Assembly (NCBI GenBank): GCA_037043015.1
Contig: CM073322.1
Coordinates: forward strand, 3,359,601-3,423,600
Length of the DNA stretch: 64,000 nucleotides
From: Bryum argenteum
Lineage: Eukaryota; Streptophyta; Bryopsida; Bryales; Bryaceae
Reading direction: 5' to 3'
Numbering within the stretch: the stretch's first letter is position 1; each line of letters starts with the position of its first letter. Shown one piece after another: positions 21,347 through 35,155 of the stretch. The notes under the pieces are model-generated. The model ran no database searches. It saw nothing but the letters and a program-made list of their open reading frames with translations, and was not told the DNA's origin. A program made the position numbers and the translations under genes.

Positions 21347-22300
21347 TTGAACAAAAAAGATCGTCCTTGCAAATGAAGCCTTTTCTTTTAGAGCGTTGGA
21401 GAACGAAGACTTGCTTGAGGAGTATGTGCACTTCATTTCTCTGTTTTGAGTTCAATTACGCAGATTTATGGACCGTTTGAGGGAAAATTCAGTATAGAGT
21501 TGGAGGAGCTTCATTTATCATAGCTACCCGTGCTCTGGTGCATAGGGGCTCGTTGCGTTTAACAAAACTTTTGGCAAGTGGATTCTAGAAGGAGCACACG
21601 ATGAATTTAGGGTTTTGCGCCAAGGTTGTAATTGCTCATGATCAATCTCTCGGCACTTCAAACAAAGACGGTCGTCCTTGCAAATGGAGCTTTTTCTTTC
21701 AGAGCGTTGGAGGACGAAGGCTTACTTGCAAATGGAGCTTTTTCTTTCAGAGCTTTGGAGGACGAAGGCTTACTTGAGGAATATGTGTATTTTATTACTC
21801 TGTTTTGAGGTCAATTGCGCAAATTTATCGACCAATTCAGGGTAAATTCAATATAGAGTTGGAGGAGCTTTATTCACCATCGCTGCACGTGCTATGGAGT
21901 ATAGAGGCTCGTGCTGGTTAACAAAAAATTGGCAAGGGGATTTTAGAGGGAACACACAATGATTTAAGGTAGAGTGTCCTAAAAGCGCCACCTTAAGGGA
22001 TCTGACCTATTTAGCACTAGTAAATTCAAAATAAAATTATGACCACATTCGAAATAGGTTTTTGGGAGGATTGCAAAAATTTGCAACATGTAATTCGCAT
22101 TTGTGAATTTTATACAAAATTCCAAAGTGCTAAGTAAGATTTGACCCAAATGCGTTTTATACAAATGAGGTACATTTGTATCTTCACAATCTACAAATGA
22201 GGCCAGATCGCTTTTGGGTCCTGTGGCGCTTTTAGGACACTCTACCTTAGGGTTTTTTGCTTGAGTTGTAACTGCTCATGATCAATTGTTCAGTCTCTAC
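21347..22300 (+). repeat. Tandem duplication of a ~310-bp unit
   Basis: The unit at 21347-21655 (TCGTCCTTGCAAATG, TTTTGAGTTCAATTACGC, GAGTTGGAGGAGCTT, TTAGGGTTTTGCGCC) repeats from 21660 onward. A shorter stretch (AAATGGAGCTTTTTCTTTC) is repeated once more within the second copy. The second copy is interrupted by the MITE at 21967-22247. Confidence 0.75.
21967..22247. mobile_element. TA-flanked MITE, 281 bp
   Basis: TA stands at 21965-21966 and 22248-22249. The first 25 bp of the two ends, starting AGGTAGAGTGTCCTAAAAG, are perfect inverted repeats. The first copy of the tandem unit shows the uninterrupted site (AATTTAGGG, TA at 21608-21609). The TA duplication fits the Tc1/mariner (Stowaway-like) group. 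It is non-coding. Confidence 0.82.
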
Positions 22301-24680
22301 ATTTCTTCATTTATGAGCTCTAACTGAATCCAAAATGTTGCTTGGGAAGTGATCCTTTTACTCTGCATAATGATGTAAACTGGTGCTTCCTCATTTGGAT
22401 TTGAGACAACCAAAGGTTCAAAGGATCCAATTCATCCGAGTGGTATAAGACCAAGGCTGAGTTAGTAGAGGTTTTGGAGTTGATTGGATAATTATTCAAG
22501 TATTTTTAGTTGAAGATAATCATATTTAACGCATCATCAGTATGGTTAATTATATCTCAAGGGCCCTTTCTTTGATCTCATTGAATTGATTTTGCTCCAA
22601 TCAATTCATGTTTTTGAATCAAATCTCCTCTTTTTCAGAAGCAAAACTCCAAGAAACTTGATCTGGATATTGGCAAGCTCCAAATCAACACCAATTTCTA
22701 ATGTACCGACAAATCAATTGCTATCTCGATTTGAATTTAGGAGTTGGAGCTCATAAGTCACGAGCTTTTGATCTCTCTCTTTATTACAATCCACAGCTAC
22801 TTCCTATTGTATTAAATTGGCGCCTTTTAGGCTTATTTTGTTTCTAACCTGGGCCTTCTAGGTTTATTTGCCCTATTTACTAACTAACAAGGTCAGTAAA
22901 CTTAAGTTATGCATCCGCATGAATTTGAGTCAATTAAAATTTGAATGACCTATGCAATATCTATATCAATTTATGTCTTGCTTTTGAGGTGTAAGTTTAC
23001 ATTATCAATGAGTGGAGCTTTCACAATGATAGATGATACATTGTTGTGCAATTCTGTTTAGATTATCCAAAGGTGACTCATTGGCACTTATATGCTTGCA
23101 ATCAATTTACTTCGGCACATATATGCTTAGCAAGCTTAGTCATCAATTTGGTTTATTGTCACTTGTCAATATGATGCAATAATATAAGTTGAAGTGGTCC
23201 TTAATCAATGTAAGATGTATATTCCCGAAAAGTGATAGTAGCCCATTTAACAAATTGTTTGAAGACAGTGTTTTCCATATATTCTGCCTCTTATTTGTGA
23301 ATGTGTAATGAGTACATGGGTAACCCAACTCCTAAAGTTATATCGGTACGTGAGATTATGGAGCTTTCACTTCGATCAACTTTGAAGATTATACATGTAT
23401 TTAAAATGGAACAAATGGAATAAAATTACATATGAGTCCAAAATAAGTGCATTTCAAATGAACAAAGTATATCTTATATCGGAGTTTATAAGGCCTAAAT
23501 ATTGCACGGATTCAAATTTCTTAGAAACCTACGTTTATTGATTGAAACCAAAAAATCATGAATGTATGGAAGTCACAGAGACATACTCATTGCTTTTAGA
23601 ATCTGGGCACTGCAAAGAATTAGCATTATGCAAAATGAGGAGGCTTTGCATTACAAATTCACATATTTTTTAACTGTGATACTATACATTTGGATTTTTT
23701 GATTCTATACATAATTTTATTTTGAGATTCATCTTTTTTTGTGAGTGTCTAGAGGACACGGGTCCTACAAAGTATTTTCTAAGAATAAAGGTGAATAAAG
23801 AAAAATAAGGATATACAGGCTCCATTTTCCAAATTTATCAAACTTATTCATGATGATACTACTTTCAAAACAACATTAGTTAGATTAGTTAGTAACTTAG
23901 TATTAGTTACACAAAGTTCCTAAGCACTCCCAGCATATCCAAGTAAGCCTTGTAGAGAACCACAATCTAGTGAAAATGTGAAGTGGTCATGAAGGAAAAA
24001 CGTCACAACATATAAGTTCACTAATATATTGTTTTGAGCTAATACTACAAATCTTGATGGTAATTCTTTCATATTAGCAAGCTAATTAGCATCAGTGGAT
24101 TAAGCTAAGTAATAGATAACATTCCTATTGTACCTTAATGTATTTAAGAGGTAAATTGACTATGAGAATAATATCAAGAATTTATTATAACAATATATCT
24201 GTATCTGTACAATGAATCCTACAATATAGAGTTCCTTAGCTATACACTCCACGTGGCTGGCTTATTTTGATGTAGTCCAAAAAGTTATCACTTGTAGTTA
24301 GTTACATGAGAAGCTATATAAGGATTCATGATGTGAAAGGTTGTTGTGAAGCTTAGAGTGTCGAATACTCTAACGGATGTTTATCTTATTTTCTCTTCAT
24401 ATAATGAATCATGGAGACTGTTTTTTTGCTTTACTTGCCAAGTGAGTCGCATGCTTGGAAGTTGTTGCATGTTGGTGTATTTCTCAGTAGCTTTTATTAG
24501 GTTATGGGCCCTTTTACATGCGTACCTTTGTCCGTTGCATAATAGTCAGATTTTTATTTCTCATTTTATTTCTTTCCTTTAATGTGACCACGCAAGTCCG
24601 TGTATTGTAGCTTATTCAACGAGGATATCATAAGAAATACCTCCGCTATTAAACTTTTAATGGTCAAAATTTCCATCTAT
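22300..24680. other. AT-rich stretch without recognised genes
   Basis: Only short frames without family motifs. I see no inverted-end element and no tandem array here. Confidence 0.5.
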
Positions 24681-24689
24681 GGAGCTTCG

Positions 24690-27600
24690 AGATTTATTTG
24701 GCTGACTCCTCTTTTGGATAGATATGAGAGATGTTATTTACTCTTTATTATGAGATCTCTCCTAACTTGGTACGTAGTAGGCATGCAAGATGTTATTTGT
24801 TTGAAAGGAATTGTGGAATTGTGTATTTCTACATGTTGTTAAGGAGCTTTAAAAAAATAAAAATTTGAATGGTTTTTATGTCGTCCGTTAAGTATAATTT
24901 TCCATTTGATATAACATGTAACGCATTATCACTAGTCTGTAAGTTAATTCCATTTTCCAACAAGAGATAGAAATCAAAGGGAGCCATTGGCAGCACATGA
25001 TACCATTTGTTTTCATGTGTTCAATGTTGACTCGATGTATAATCAATTAGTTTAAGATCTTGTATCGCTATCTAGACGTTATCGCGACGCTATCGGGACG
25101 TTATCAGAAAACTAGACACCGGTCATTCATGTACAATGTGAGTGAGGCTCGGACATGTGCAATCAACGTGTACGATGTCCCGACCACCACATGTCGTATC
25201 CAATGGTGTTATCCAACGCAGCCGCGGTCAACTATGATGTCCCAACCACCATCATAGTTCACCGTATCACGGCCTTGACCATCGTGATCACCGTTCCGTC
25301 AGATGTGGCAATATGCGACGGTGGTCGGGGAGGTGTACCCATCCGTTAGTCACGGGATCTTGTATGGCTAGCGGAACCTTATCGGAATAGCAAGCATTGG
25401 TGTTCATGTACTAGATTGCGCTCGTGTCCTCCGGACATGTCCAATGTATCGCCATCCGCCCGACATCCCTCCGATCCCTAGAAATGACCTCAGAACGTCG
25501 TAATTTATCACCGGCCAAACCACCATGGCCCCACTCATATTCTATGATAATAACGTATCTTAAGGCCCCGTCCACCGTGGCCGCCGTCGCATTGTATGAC
25601 ATATCGGCATATTACAGTCTCGACCGCCATCGCCACCATCATTTTCTATCAATATCACATATCATGACTTCGACCGTGACCGTGACCGTGAGCACCACTT
25701 TTTACCGCACAACCACCGTGGCCTCAATCGGTTTCTGTCATGTTATTGTATGACAGTATTACGGCCTCGACCACCGTGATCACCGAACCATCATAGGTGG
25801 TAATATGCCACGGTGTAGGTGTGGTGTACTCATCCGGCTGCATCGAACAATCCCCGTTGAAATTATCATGAATTTGAAAGAAGTTTTCATCAGTGTTGGG
25901 CAAGGATGTCATGTCCCTAGCAATGTACTAGGTTCAAGATATCCTAGCTTCCTCTCCTTACAAATTTTTGATATCTTGTTCAATATCATCCAACACTTGT
26001 TTCGACCTCCAACCAATCTAATACTAAGATCTCAACCTCAGAACAATCAAAACAGGAGTTTTGGATTTCATTGTACATACTTCGGATTTTTTATTTTTTT
26101 AGTGTTAATTTTTTTTCTTCTTAAGTAAACAATGAGATCAGAAATGGTTCAAGGATATGAATTTAGAGAATCAGTTGTGGTGATGGCATTGTAGGTTGCC
26201 ATTGCATGTTAAGTTTTTAATGGTGACCAAACAAGTCAAGCATGGACACCAAGGAAGGCCTGCCTTGAGATCAGGATTAAATAGGACATTGATCCCTTTA
26301 GGAAGGGTGGATTCAGAGGGTGGCTTTGTATGTCAGTAGCATCTTCAACAGCCAATAACATAAATATATATCTGGGACCTCTGCACCTGGATAAAAGAGC
26401 ACTTTAGAATACATGACTCAATTTTGCAGCCAAAGCACTTGGCAGTCTGCACAGGAAGTCCATGATTGGCATTTGGTAAAAGTTACGTAGCCTAAAGTAT
26501 GGTCCACATTATCCATTGCCCAATCTAATTTGATTCAAAATTGATGATACAATCATCTCTTAGTAGTAAGATTATATGTTTTTGTCTTGAATGATGGCAT
26601 GCAAGATGTTATGTGTTCAAAAGAAATTGTGGAATTGTGGACCTCTTCAGATTTGCATTAGATTTGCATTAGATTTGTATGTAGTTCAGCAGCTTAAGGA
26701 AAGAAATTGAATGGTTTCCATGTAGTCTGTTGATTTTTGTTTCATTTGATGTAACATGTAATGTATTAATCAAGGGACTGTAAGTTGATTTCATTTTCAT
26801 GCTTCAAAGATAAATCTGAGGAAGCCACTGGCACCGCACGATGCCATCGGTTTTTATGTGCTCTATATGGACTTAATGTGTGATCGGTTATTTACCGAAT
26901 CTTGTACGGCTATCAGGACTTTATCGAAAAAGAAAGCATTGAATGTTCATGTACAAGAATGCACTCGTGTCCACGTACATGTCGGATCAATGAATCGTCA
27001 TCCCTCCGTCATCCTCCGAAATTCCTCCAATCTCTAGAAAACAACCTCAAAACGTCGCATTTTATCATTGCCCCGATCACGGCGGCCGCGACCGTATCAT
27101 ATGATGGTACCATATATTACCTCCCCGACCGCAATGGCTGTCGTCAACTATGATGTAGTCACGTATCATCTCCCGACCACCATGGCCGCCAATATCCCAT
27201 GATGTTTTCGCATATTTAGTCCCCATCACCGTGGCCACCGTAGCATCCTATGATATTATGCATATTTCTGCAACTACCATCGTGACCACCATTGTTTTCT
27301 ATCATGTTATGATTGTCATCACACATCATGATCCCCACCGTGACCACCACATTTCACCGCCCCGATCGTGACCACCACCTCTTACCGCCCCGACCACCCG
27401 AGGTCACCATCGTTTTCTATAATGTCATCACATCTCATCAACGCCACCACCACCACCTTTTGTCGGGCCGAGAGCACAGTGGCCACCATCGTTGTCAGAT
27501 GATTGTATACGATATCAAGGCCTAGACCGGGCCGAGAGCACCGTGGCCACCATCGTTGTCAGCTGATTGTATACGGTATCACGGCCTCGACCACCGTGAA

Positions 27601-28410
27601 TGATCACCGTACCATCATATGTGGCAATATGCCACGGTGGTCGCGGTGGTGCACCCATCCGGCTGCATCGAACAATCCCGGTAGTTATAACCATCAGTTT
27701 GAAAGAACTTTTCACCGGTGTTGGGTAAGGATGTCAATATGTCATGTCAATGTACATGGTTCAAGATATCCTAGCTTCCTCAACTTACAAAGATTTGATA
27801 TCTACATTTGATATCTTGTTCGAAATCATCCAACACTTGTTTCTATCAACAACCAATCTAACACTGAGATCCAAACCTCAGGACAATCACAATAGGAGTT
27901 TTGGATTGGATTTCATTCACTTCAGATTTTTTTATTTTTTTATTTTCTTTGAACCAATACAATGAGATCAGGATAGTTCAGGAACATGAATTTAGCGAAT
28001 CAGTTGTGGTGATGGCACTGGAGGTTGGCTTGCATGTTATTTTTCATGGTGACCAAACAAGTGAAGCATGAATACCAAGGAAGGCCTGTCTTGAGATCAG
28101 GATCTAATAGAACATTGATCACTTTAGGAAGGGTGGATTCAGAGGGTGGCTCTGTATGACAGTACCATCTCCAACAGCCAAAAATAAAAAAAAAAAAAAT
28201 CCCGGACCTCTGCACGTGGATAAAAGGAGCACTTTAAAATACATGACTCAATTTCACAGCAGAAGGACTTGGAAGTCTGCACAGGAAGTCCATGGTTGGC
28301 ATTTGGTAAAACCTGATATAGTGCTAAAATAAGTGCCACATTATCGATTGCACAATTTGATTTGATTCCAATTTGATGATACAATCATCTCTTAGTAGTA
28401 AGATTCTATG
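24690..28410. repeat. Repeat block R, copies 2 and 3 in tandem
   Basis: Two or more truncated R copies are joined head to tail. The first spans 24690-25350, a second joins at 25350-26600 and a third runs 26600-28410. Each has its GACCACCGTGG minisatellite (25145-25350, 25560-25870 and 27060-27680) followed by the GGAAGGCCTGCCTTGAGATC and GGAAGTCCATGATTGGC landmarks. They supply empty sites for several insertions elsewhere, such as TA at 27753 for the Tc1 element and TTAA at 26277 for the 34418 element. Confidence 0.7.
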
Positions 28411-29185
28411 TTTTTGTATAAGGCATAGGTTGAGTCACCGTGGACACGGCTACTTATTTGATAAGCAATGGAGGATATTTTTGGAAGTGTAAGTGACGAA
28501 AGCTTGATAGTAATGGTATCTCTTTTTGCGCCATGGCGTAATGAGGTGGGTAAATGTCCTTGTAGATGTAGGGCAGATGGGGAGGGGTGGGGAAGGGTCG
28601 TGGGACGGAGGGGGGCGGAGGGGGGCGGCGCTCGCAAACCCCAAGCTTGCATCAATGGTCTCTTTCAAGTAAATGGAAGCAAAGCAACACGCTCATAGTC
28701 TCGGCTATGCTCATCATTCATGAAAGTAATGTCATACAAGACCTACACCTTCCTAGACGTATGTACATATGCATGCATCGTGACTTGCCCCTTGCACAAA
28801 AGTGGTTAGCCCCTTCCAATATTGTCCTCGTGTTGAAGAACATAAGTTACATCCAAAAAGATTAGTTATGTACACACCCAAGTACAATGTTAATAAAAAT
28901 AAAAGAGAATACACTTTTTGAGATGTGGTTTTTTTTTTTTCCTTTCTACCTCAGACCCCCATTTTCTCTTGTAGGTGGAAAAATGTCTCCCAACCGCAGA
29001 TGGTCATAGGTCCTGAAAGAAAATGACACATCATACAAAGGCCCATGAGGGCCCCTTTGTAGTTTGAAGTTCTCGGAAGGAGAACGAGAACGTAAAGCAA
29101 ATGTTGTTGAATTGCCTATTCATGAAGAATGTTCAAAAAGATTTGAAATATATTTTTATCAAAAAAACCTTGTGTAGAAAGAGAA
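28400..29185. repeat. Repeat block B, 3' portion
   Basis: This matches the end of block B at 44035-44480, 50370-50840 and 55700-56457, for example AGTGTAAGTGACGAAAGC and TATGCATGCATCGTGACTTG. It leads directly into block A copy 2, so B then A is an original order. A short G-rich stretch (28570-28640) makes spurious open frames. Confidence 0.65.
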
Positions 29186-29440
29186 ATGTTTTTTAATGAA
29201 TTGCATGAAGGTGTAAATTGCGATAGGCGTACTCAACTTAGATATTTACATGGAAAAAAATATGAGAGAGATATTTGGGGTAGTAGTCATCACAATCCCC
29301 CTTTGCACATAGCAAACTATGTCTTTCAAAGAACACAAAAAAAGCAAATATGTTTTCCAAGGAACACAAAAAAGTTACATCATTTTTTAACGCTAAAATC
29401 TACAAATGGACGTTTCAAAGTACAAGAAGACATTAAGAAG

Positions 29441-29530
29441 CAATAAGCAATAAACAATCAACAATAAACAATAAACAATAAACAATCAACAATCAACAAT
29501 CAACAATCAACAATCAACAATAAGCAATGA
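29441..29530 (+). repeat. 7-bp simple repeat (ACAATCA/ACAATAA)
   Basis: Units ACAATAA and then ACAATCA are repeated head to tail about a dozen times. The array is much shorter in block A copies 1 and 3, so it has grown in this copy. Confidence 0.9.
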
Positions 29531-30646
29531 ACAAACTTCATTATCTCATGTTTGCCAAACGGTCTCTATTGGATTTTAGGGCCGGTTGCAGTTGTCGTTT
29601 CAAGAATGAGAAAATTCAACACTAAAGTATCCCTAGGTAAAAGTAAGTAACAACTAGGAGGGAGAGGAGGCGGGGGCAAAAGCGACTCCTTGATGTGCAC
29701 ACACAAAATAATGATGGAGGCCTTAAATTGATCATCGACATAAAATCAAAATAAAAACACTAAATAAGTCATATGACAAGGCTGTTGTTGTTGTTTGCTG
29801 GTTAAATCAAGTTTTGTTGAAATAGCCGTCCCATGTGATGTAAATGACATGATTCTTGTCTGCCTTGAACCATGGCATTGTCCCTAGGGTCTAGGGTCCC
29901 CAAACATTGGTACATAAGGTAGCTTTGAAATTCAAGGCAAAAGACCCTTTACTTTGAAACTTAAGTAGTGATTCGGTTATGAACAATTTCCCTAAAAAAC
30001 TTCAAAAATAAACTTAGAATTGTCGTAGATAACTTAAAAATTGGAATTTGACTTAGCAAATCTTACCACATGTAGCTTATATATATTGCTACACGCACAT
30101 CAAATTGTATCCCAAAATTCTAAATTAAGACCCTTAATTACTAAAATTAGACCCTTCATTTAGGCTTCCCAAATTAGCAAAAGCCTAATTTAGTCCTCTT
30201 CAATCTTTAGGGGTTAGATTCATATTAGACATTCTCCTTCCAATGCACAACTTGCATACATGTACTTCAATTTTTTCATTCAACTTTAAACAAAGTGAAT
30301 AAGATTCATGGAATAATCAATACCATGAGGTTAGGTTAATTTTTTACTAACTAATTCTTAACGGATTGTGAGCATAGGGCATTTTATAGTGTAGACCAAG
30401 CTTAAGATGCCCAAACATTCTTAGCAAACTAAGATTCACACATAGAACTTAGGCTTTCACACTAGGGAACAAGAGCAAAAGGTCAAAAAGGACCCACAAT
30501 GGCAATTGAGGCAATTAGGATCAAGAATTTGGTCCTCAATAAATATTTGGGTCAAGCCATAATTGATCCGCAAACTCTTATGTAGAGTCCAATATATGTA
30601 TTTATTTTTTCTTTTCTATATATCTATATATATATATATATATATA

Positions 30647-32200
30647 CAAGTCCTAACCCGTGTCCTCCGGACACGGACATCAAAAAGGTAAGATCGAAGT
30701 TTATGAAAACATGTAAAAAATTCAGACCTAGGTATAAAAAATAATTATACCCTATTGAGAATCCTCCAACTACGTATTTCTTTTTATACCTGAATTTAAA
30801 TTTTTAGTTTTTTACGTGTTTTAAAAAAAAAACTGATCGGCCCTTTTTGATGTCCTAGTCCGAAGGATATAGGTTAGGACTTCTATATACCGATGTCCTT
30901 TGGACCAAAAAAATAAATAGTATTCAATTAATTAGTGAGTGAGTTCCCCTCGTCCCATGGGTAAGCACTTTATTTGGTGCTCTTCAAAAACTACACCCTA
31001 TCCTCGGTTCCCTCGTAAATGGTCTTCCTACTTTTTAAGATTTATAGCATGTCCTGCGTTCCCTTTTTCTAAGTTACCCATGATTTGGCCCCTTCCCCGT
31101 TCTCATCATTTCTTTTGTGTTTCAACAACTTTCCTTTTTGGTTTCCGTCATTTGTTCCTAGTTTCCATCATTTGTATGTAGTTCCCATCATTCGTTCTTG
31201 GTTCTCATTATTTGTTAGTAGTTCTCATCCTCCTTTCGTAATTCTTATCCTTTAATCTCGATTCCTGGTTCCCCTCCGATGTTCCCTTGATCTCCCCTCA
31301 AGTGACTCTTTCTTTGCTCCCATTTTTATGTTCCATATTCCTTGTCTCTTTAACTCCTTGTATTTTTATTATTGGGATCTAATAAACCCTTAATAACAAC
31401 CACATACCATTTAGAGAACTCTTCAAAATCTTTAGAACAATTACTCTTTATGTCGTGTATACATGACCAACTCATAATGGCCATGACCACATGACATGAT
31501 TAATTTCTCCCCCTCATCCCGATGGATGAGCTTTTTATTTGGTGCTCCTCAAGAACTGACCCCCATCCTTGATTCTCTCGTTGATTGCATCTCCTTGCTT
31601 TATAAGAATTTTAGGATATCCTTCATTCCATGGATCCCTACTTCCGAGCTGTCCTCTGTTCTATTCTGGTTCCCCATTCTCTTTTTCTTTACTAATCACT
31701 CCCAACCTCTAATTTCCCATTCGCGCTTTCCATCCTTTGTTCCCAATTCCGGCTCCCCCATCCGGCCATCCCCCAATTTCCCTTCTTGGTTTCATCATTT
31801 GTTCCCGATTTCCATAATTTGTTCCCAGTTCCTATCATACATTGACATGTGGTTCTCATTATTTGTTTTTGTTCCCATTCTCCGTGCCCAATTCCTAGTT
31901 CTTGTTCCATGTTCCGTTGATCTTCTCTTTACTCCTTACTTTGCTCCATTTTACATGTTCCACATTCCTTGTCCCTTCGACTCTTGTTATGTTAATGAGA
32001 TTTAATAAATTATTAATAACAATTAAGTATCACCTACGGAAATCCTTCAAAATCTTTAAAACTCTTCATACCGTGTATACTCTCATGGGCAAACCACCCT
32101 ACTACCGGAAAGGATCACCAAGGGCAAACAGAGAAAACCGGCTGCATCAGGTTGGGCAACCTGCAAAGGATCGCTAGCATGTAATCGTGTTCTTTTATAT
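30647..32200. mobile_element. Unclassified composite insertion, longer copy (1.55 kb)
   Basis: The first 237 bp (30647-30883) fold back on themselves. The ends AAGTCCTAACC are inverted over about 40 bp and flanked by TA, and the left arm contains the hairpin CCGTGTCCTCCGGACACGG. Two diverged tandem units of about 0.5 kb follow (30945-31437 and 31496-32050; each begins near TTTATTTGGTGCTC and ends near CTTCAAAATCTTTA). A closing segment contains GGTTGGGCAACCTGC and ends in a TA repeat. The same arrangement recurs at 48959-50132 with part of the second unit missing. No protein is encoded. It could be a foldback MITE that carried adjacent sequence, or a retroposon with a TA-rich tail. Confidence 0.6.
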
Positions 32201-33881
32201 ATATAGATATATATATATATGAGGCTAAAGACCCATGCATAATAGCAACGGATTGAAGATTGAAACATCATGCTATGCAACATGAAAGATCATGTAAATC
32301 CTATAAGTAGTAAGACCTATCAAAGCCCCTACATTACTCCACCAAGGCAAGTGACAAAATATGGGTCAATAAAACCACATTCATGAATATTTGAAGGCCA
32401 TGGGGAGGTGTGCAGAGATATTTATAAATTCTGGTCGCCATTGCCTACGTGGCCAAATCAAGAACCCAAGCTTGAGATAGAAGGAATTGGTAATTAGGCA
32501 TTTTCAATGGAATAAATGAATATATTTAAGGAAAAGGATAGGACAAGAAAAGAAGAAAGAGACTCGAGAGAGAAGCCAAAAAAGCTCATTGGAGAGACCA
32601 AAATGATTATCGATGATTACAATCATATAATCTTTGAAGGGAGGGGAGTGTGCATCTATACAATAACAAAAGAATGTCTCGTGTTCATGTTTTACGACAA
32701 CAATGATCTTTAGGTCCCAACCCATGAATCTTGATCTGGGATTTGTTGAAGGGTAGTTTGTGCAGCTTTATTTTCTTCATGGCCATGTGTTGGGCCTAGA
32801 AAGCATGGATGGTGGCAACATTCTTCTTAATAAGTATGCCTCCCATGATCACCCCCTTCTTCGTATTGACCAACGACTCCGACTCCTACAAGGATGTACA
32901 CCCCTCACCCTGCACATACAATGATGAAAGTGCATGAATGTCTTATGATGACAAGTGGCTTTAATTATTCTACGTATGGATTTGAGGACCTCATCTTGGT
33001 CTAAGAATGCTCTTTTCGAGACCTCATCACGATCGTGGTCTCTCTCCATGGGATAGTTTACAGGCTCATAGGTAACGTAATTTTTGTATTTTCTTCATTC
33101 AAAGTTTTGGATAATTGGATCCAAGCCATATAGGCACCTTATGTCAAAGTGACGACGACTATATGAACATTTTTTGGTTCAAGTTGAAATTTTGTTTGAT
33201 TGTGAGATTGTAATGGTCAATGGTTGTTAAGATTTTGATTTGGAGTAAAACCCCCCAAAAAGGCCATTTTGGCCAATTATAGAGGCTCGTCAACTTGATT
33301 GATAGATGGAACAATAGTATGAGTGCTTACAAGTGATTCTAAACTTTGAAATTCAAATCTCCAATCAAATCAAATTCAATTCATAAAGCATTGAAGTTGA
33401 CATTTAAGAGATTATAAGGGTTGAAGAGTTAAAGAAGAAAAAGCTCATTTTTGAAACATTTGACAGGCAAAAGAGGAAGACTCAAACAGCCTTGACCACC
33501 GTGGCCACCATCATTTTCTATATTGTTATCTCGTGACATGGCCGACCGTCACCGCCACCTTTTCCCGCCCCAACGAGCGTGTCCACCATCGTTTCGTATG
33601 ACGTCATCGCATCTCATGACCCCGACTGTGACTGCCGCTTTTCACTAGCCCGAGCACCGTGCCCACCATCATTTTTTGTCATGTTATTGCATGTCCTTAT
33701 CACCGCCTTGACCATCGTGATCACCTTTCTATCATATTTGGCAATATGCCACGGTGGACGGGGTGGTGTACCCATCCGGCCGCCTCCAACAATCCTCAAT
33801 AGTAATAATCTTTCACAGTGTTGCGCAATGTACTAGGTTCAAGATATCCTCAACTTACAAATATTTGATATCCACAATTAA

Positions 33882-34122
33882 CCCCTAAAGGTTCTTGATG
33901 CAAAATTGTAAAAATGGACATTCCCTTACCTCAGGCCTAAAAACTCTCAATCTAAGAATTATTTGGAAGATCCAACCGTAGGATCTTGAAGTTAACTTAA
34001 CCTTCCACTCACTTGCCAAAATTGAACCATTGTTTCTTCTTCATTTGTGAGATTGTAATGGTCAAAGTTGGCTGAATTTTGGACTCCGAAAAGCAGTTTT
34101 CGCTTTCCTGGACCTTTAGGGG
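33882..34122. mobile_element. TTAA-flanked MITE, 241 bp
   Basis: TTAA stands at 33878-33881 and 34123-34126, with inverted ends CCCCTAAAGGTTC and, from the right, CCCCTAAAGGTCC. In other R copies the sequence runs from GATATCTACAT straight into TGATATCTTGTTC, so the insertion is specific to this copy. It is non-coding. Confidence 0.8.
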
Positions 34123-34417
34123 TTAAAATCTTGTTCAGTATCTTCCAACACTTGTTTCCACCTCCAGCTGATCCAATACTAAGATATTGAGGACAATAAA
34201 AAATTGAGTTTTGGATTTCTTTGCACATAATTCAGATTTCCAGTTTTTTATTTTTATTTTTTCATGAAACAATGAGATTGGAATGGTTTATGAACATGAA
34301 TTTAGCAAATCAGTTGTGGTGATGGCACTGGAGGTTGGCTTGCATGTTATTTTTCATGGTGACCAAACAAGTGAAGCATGGATTCCAAAGAAGGCCTGTC
34401 TTGAGATCAGGATTTAA

Positions 34418-35155
34418 CCCTGGAACGTCGGAGCGGCCATTTTATGTCCGATGAACAGAACATTTTCACTGTAACCTATTATTGCGGGATGAATTTCATT
34501 CATGATTTTTGTAATTGGATTTATGAATGATAATAGCATATCATGGAATTCATTTGAGGTCATTTAAGGTATTTCCTAAGATCACATGTGGTATGAAAGT
34601 TGAAAGAATGGTTAAAAACAAATCACCACAAAGTGCATTTCTGCAACTTTTTCCTACTTTTATTAAGTCTCAAATTTAGGCAACTGAATGATCTCTTTTG
34701 AGTTCAAGCTCAATTCATAAAATGAATCTTACCAAGTCTTGTTTCTACTCCAAGTTAGAATCTCAAGAAATTCCTAATATCTAGTGATTTACTGACACCT
34801 TAAGTTTACATGCCTATAGGGTCTCTTTCTCAATTTTCAAATATAGCATGACACAAAACCATGAATTACACCATGCTATTCTTCACTACAATGTCCCCTT
34901 ATTCTAAAAAAATTAGATTTTTTGAAAGTGATTTGTATTTGATATGAATTATTTTTGGTTTTTCTTTGAAAATTCACTTGAATTTCAAATCTTCCCAAAA
35001 AAATCTGAAATTTTTACAGCATATGAAAAGCATGTGATCACATTAGCGAAAAATAAAATAAAATATTTTACTTTCAGGTAAAGTCGCAAAATGGAGGATT
35101 GAGAGTAAGACATATCAAAGTTCAGGCCACGGTTAAGGGCTCCGACGTTCTAGGG
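34418..35155. mobile_element. TTAA-flanked element, 738 bp
   Basis: TTAA stands at 34414-34417 and 35156-35159. The inverted ends are CCCTGGAACGTCGGAGC and, from the right, CCCTAGAACGTCGGAGC. Empty sites with a single TTAA are at 26277-26280 and 39701-39704 in sister R copies. It is AT-rich and has no transposase. Confidence 0.87.

Larger units (their letters stand above)
29186..33485. repeat. Repeat block A, copy 2
   Basis: Sister of 1-3215. It is missing the two TTAA-flanked insertions of copy 1 and carries instead the 30647-32200 insertion, placed inside a TA-rich stretch. After 33485 the sequence jumps into the minisatellite part of an R copy, so the A-R junction seen at 3215 has been lost here by deletion or recombination. 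Confidence 0.8.

Noticed and set aside
28468-28698. Gly/Arg-rich frame in the B block
   Set aside because: It comes from a short G-rich run and is not kept in the sister B copies at 44100, 50440 and 55780.
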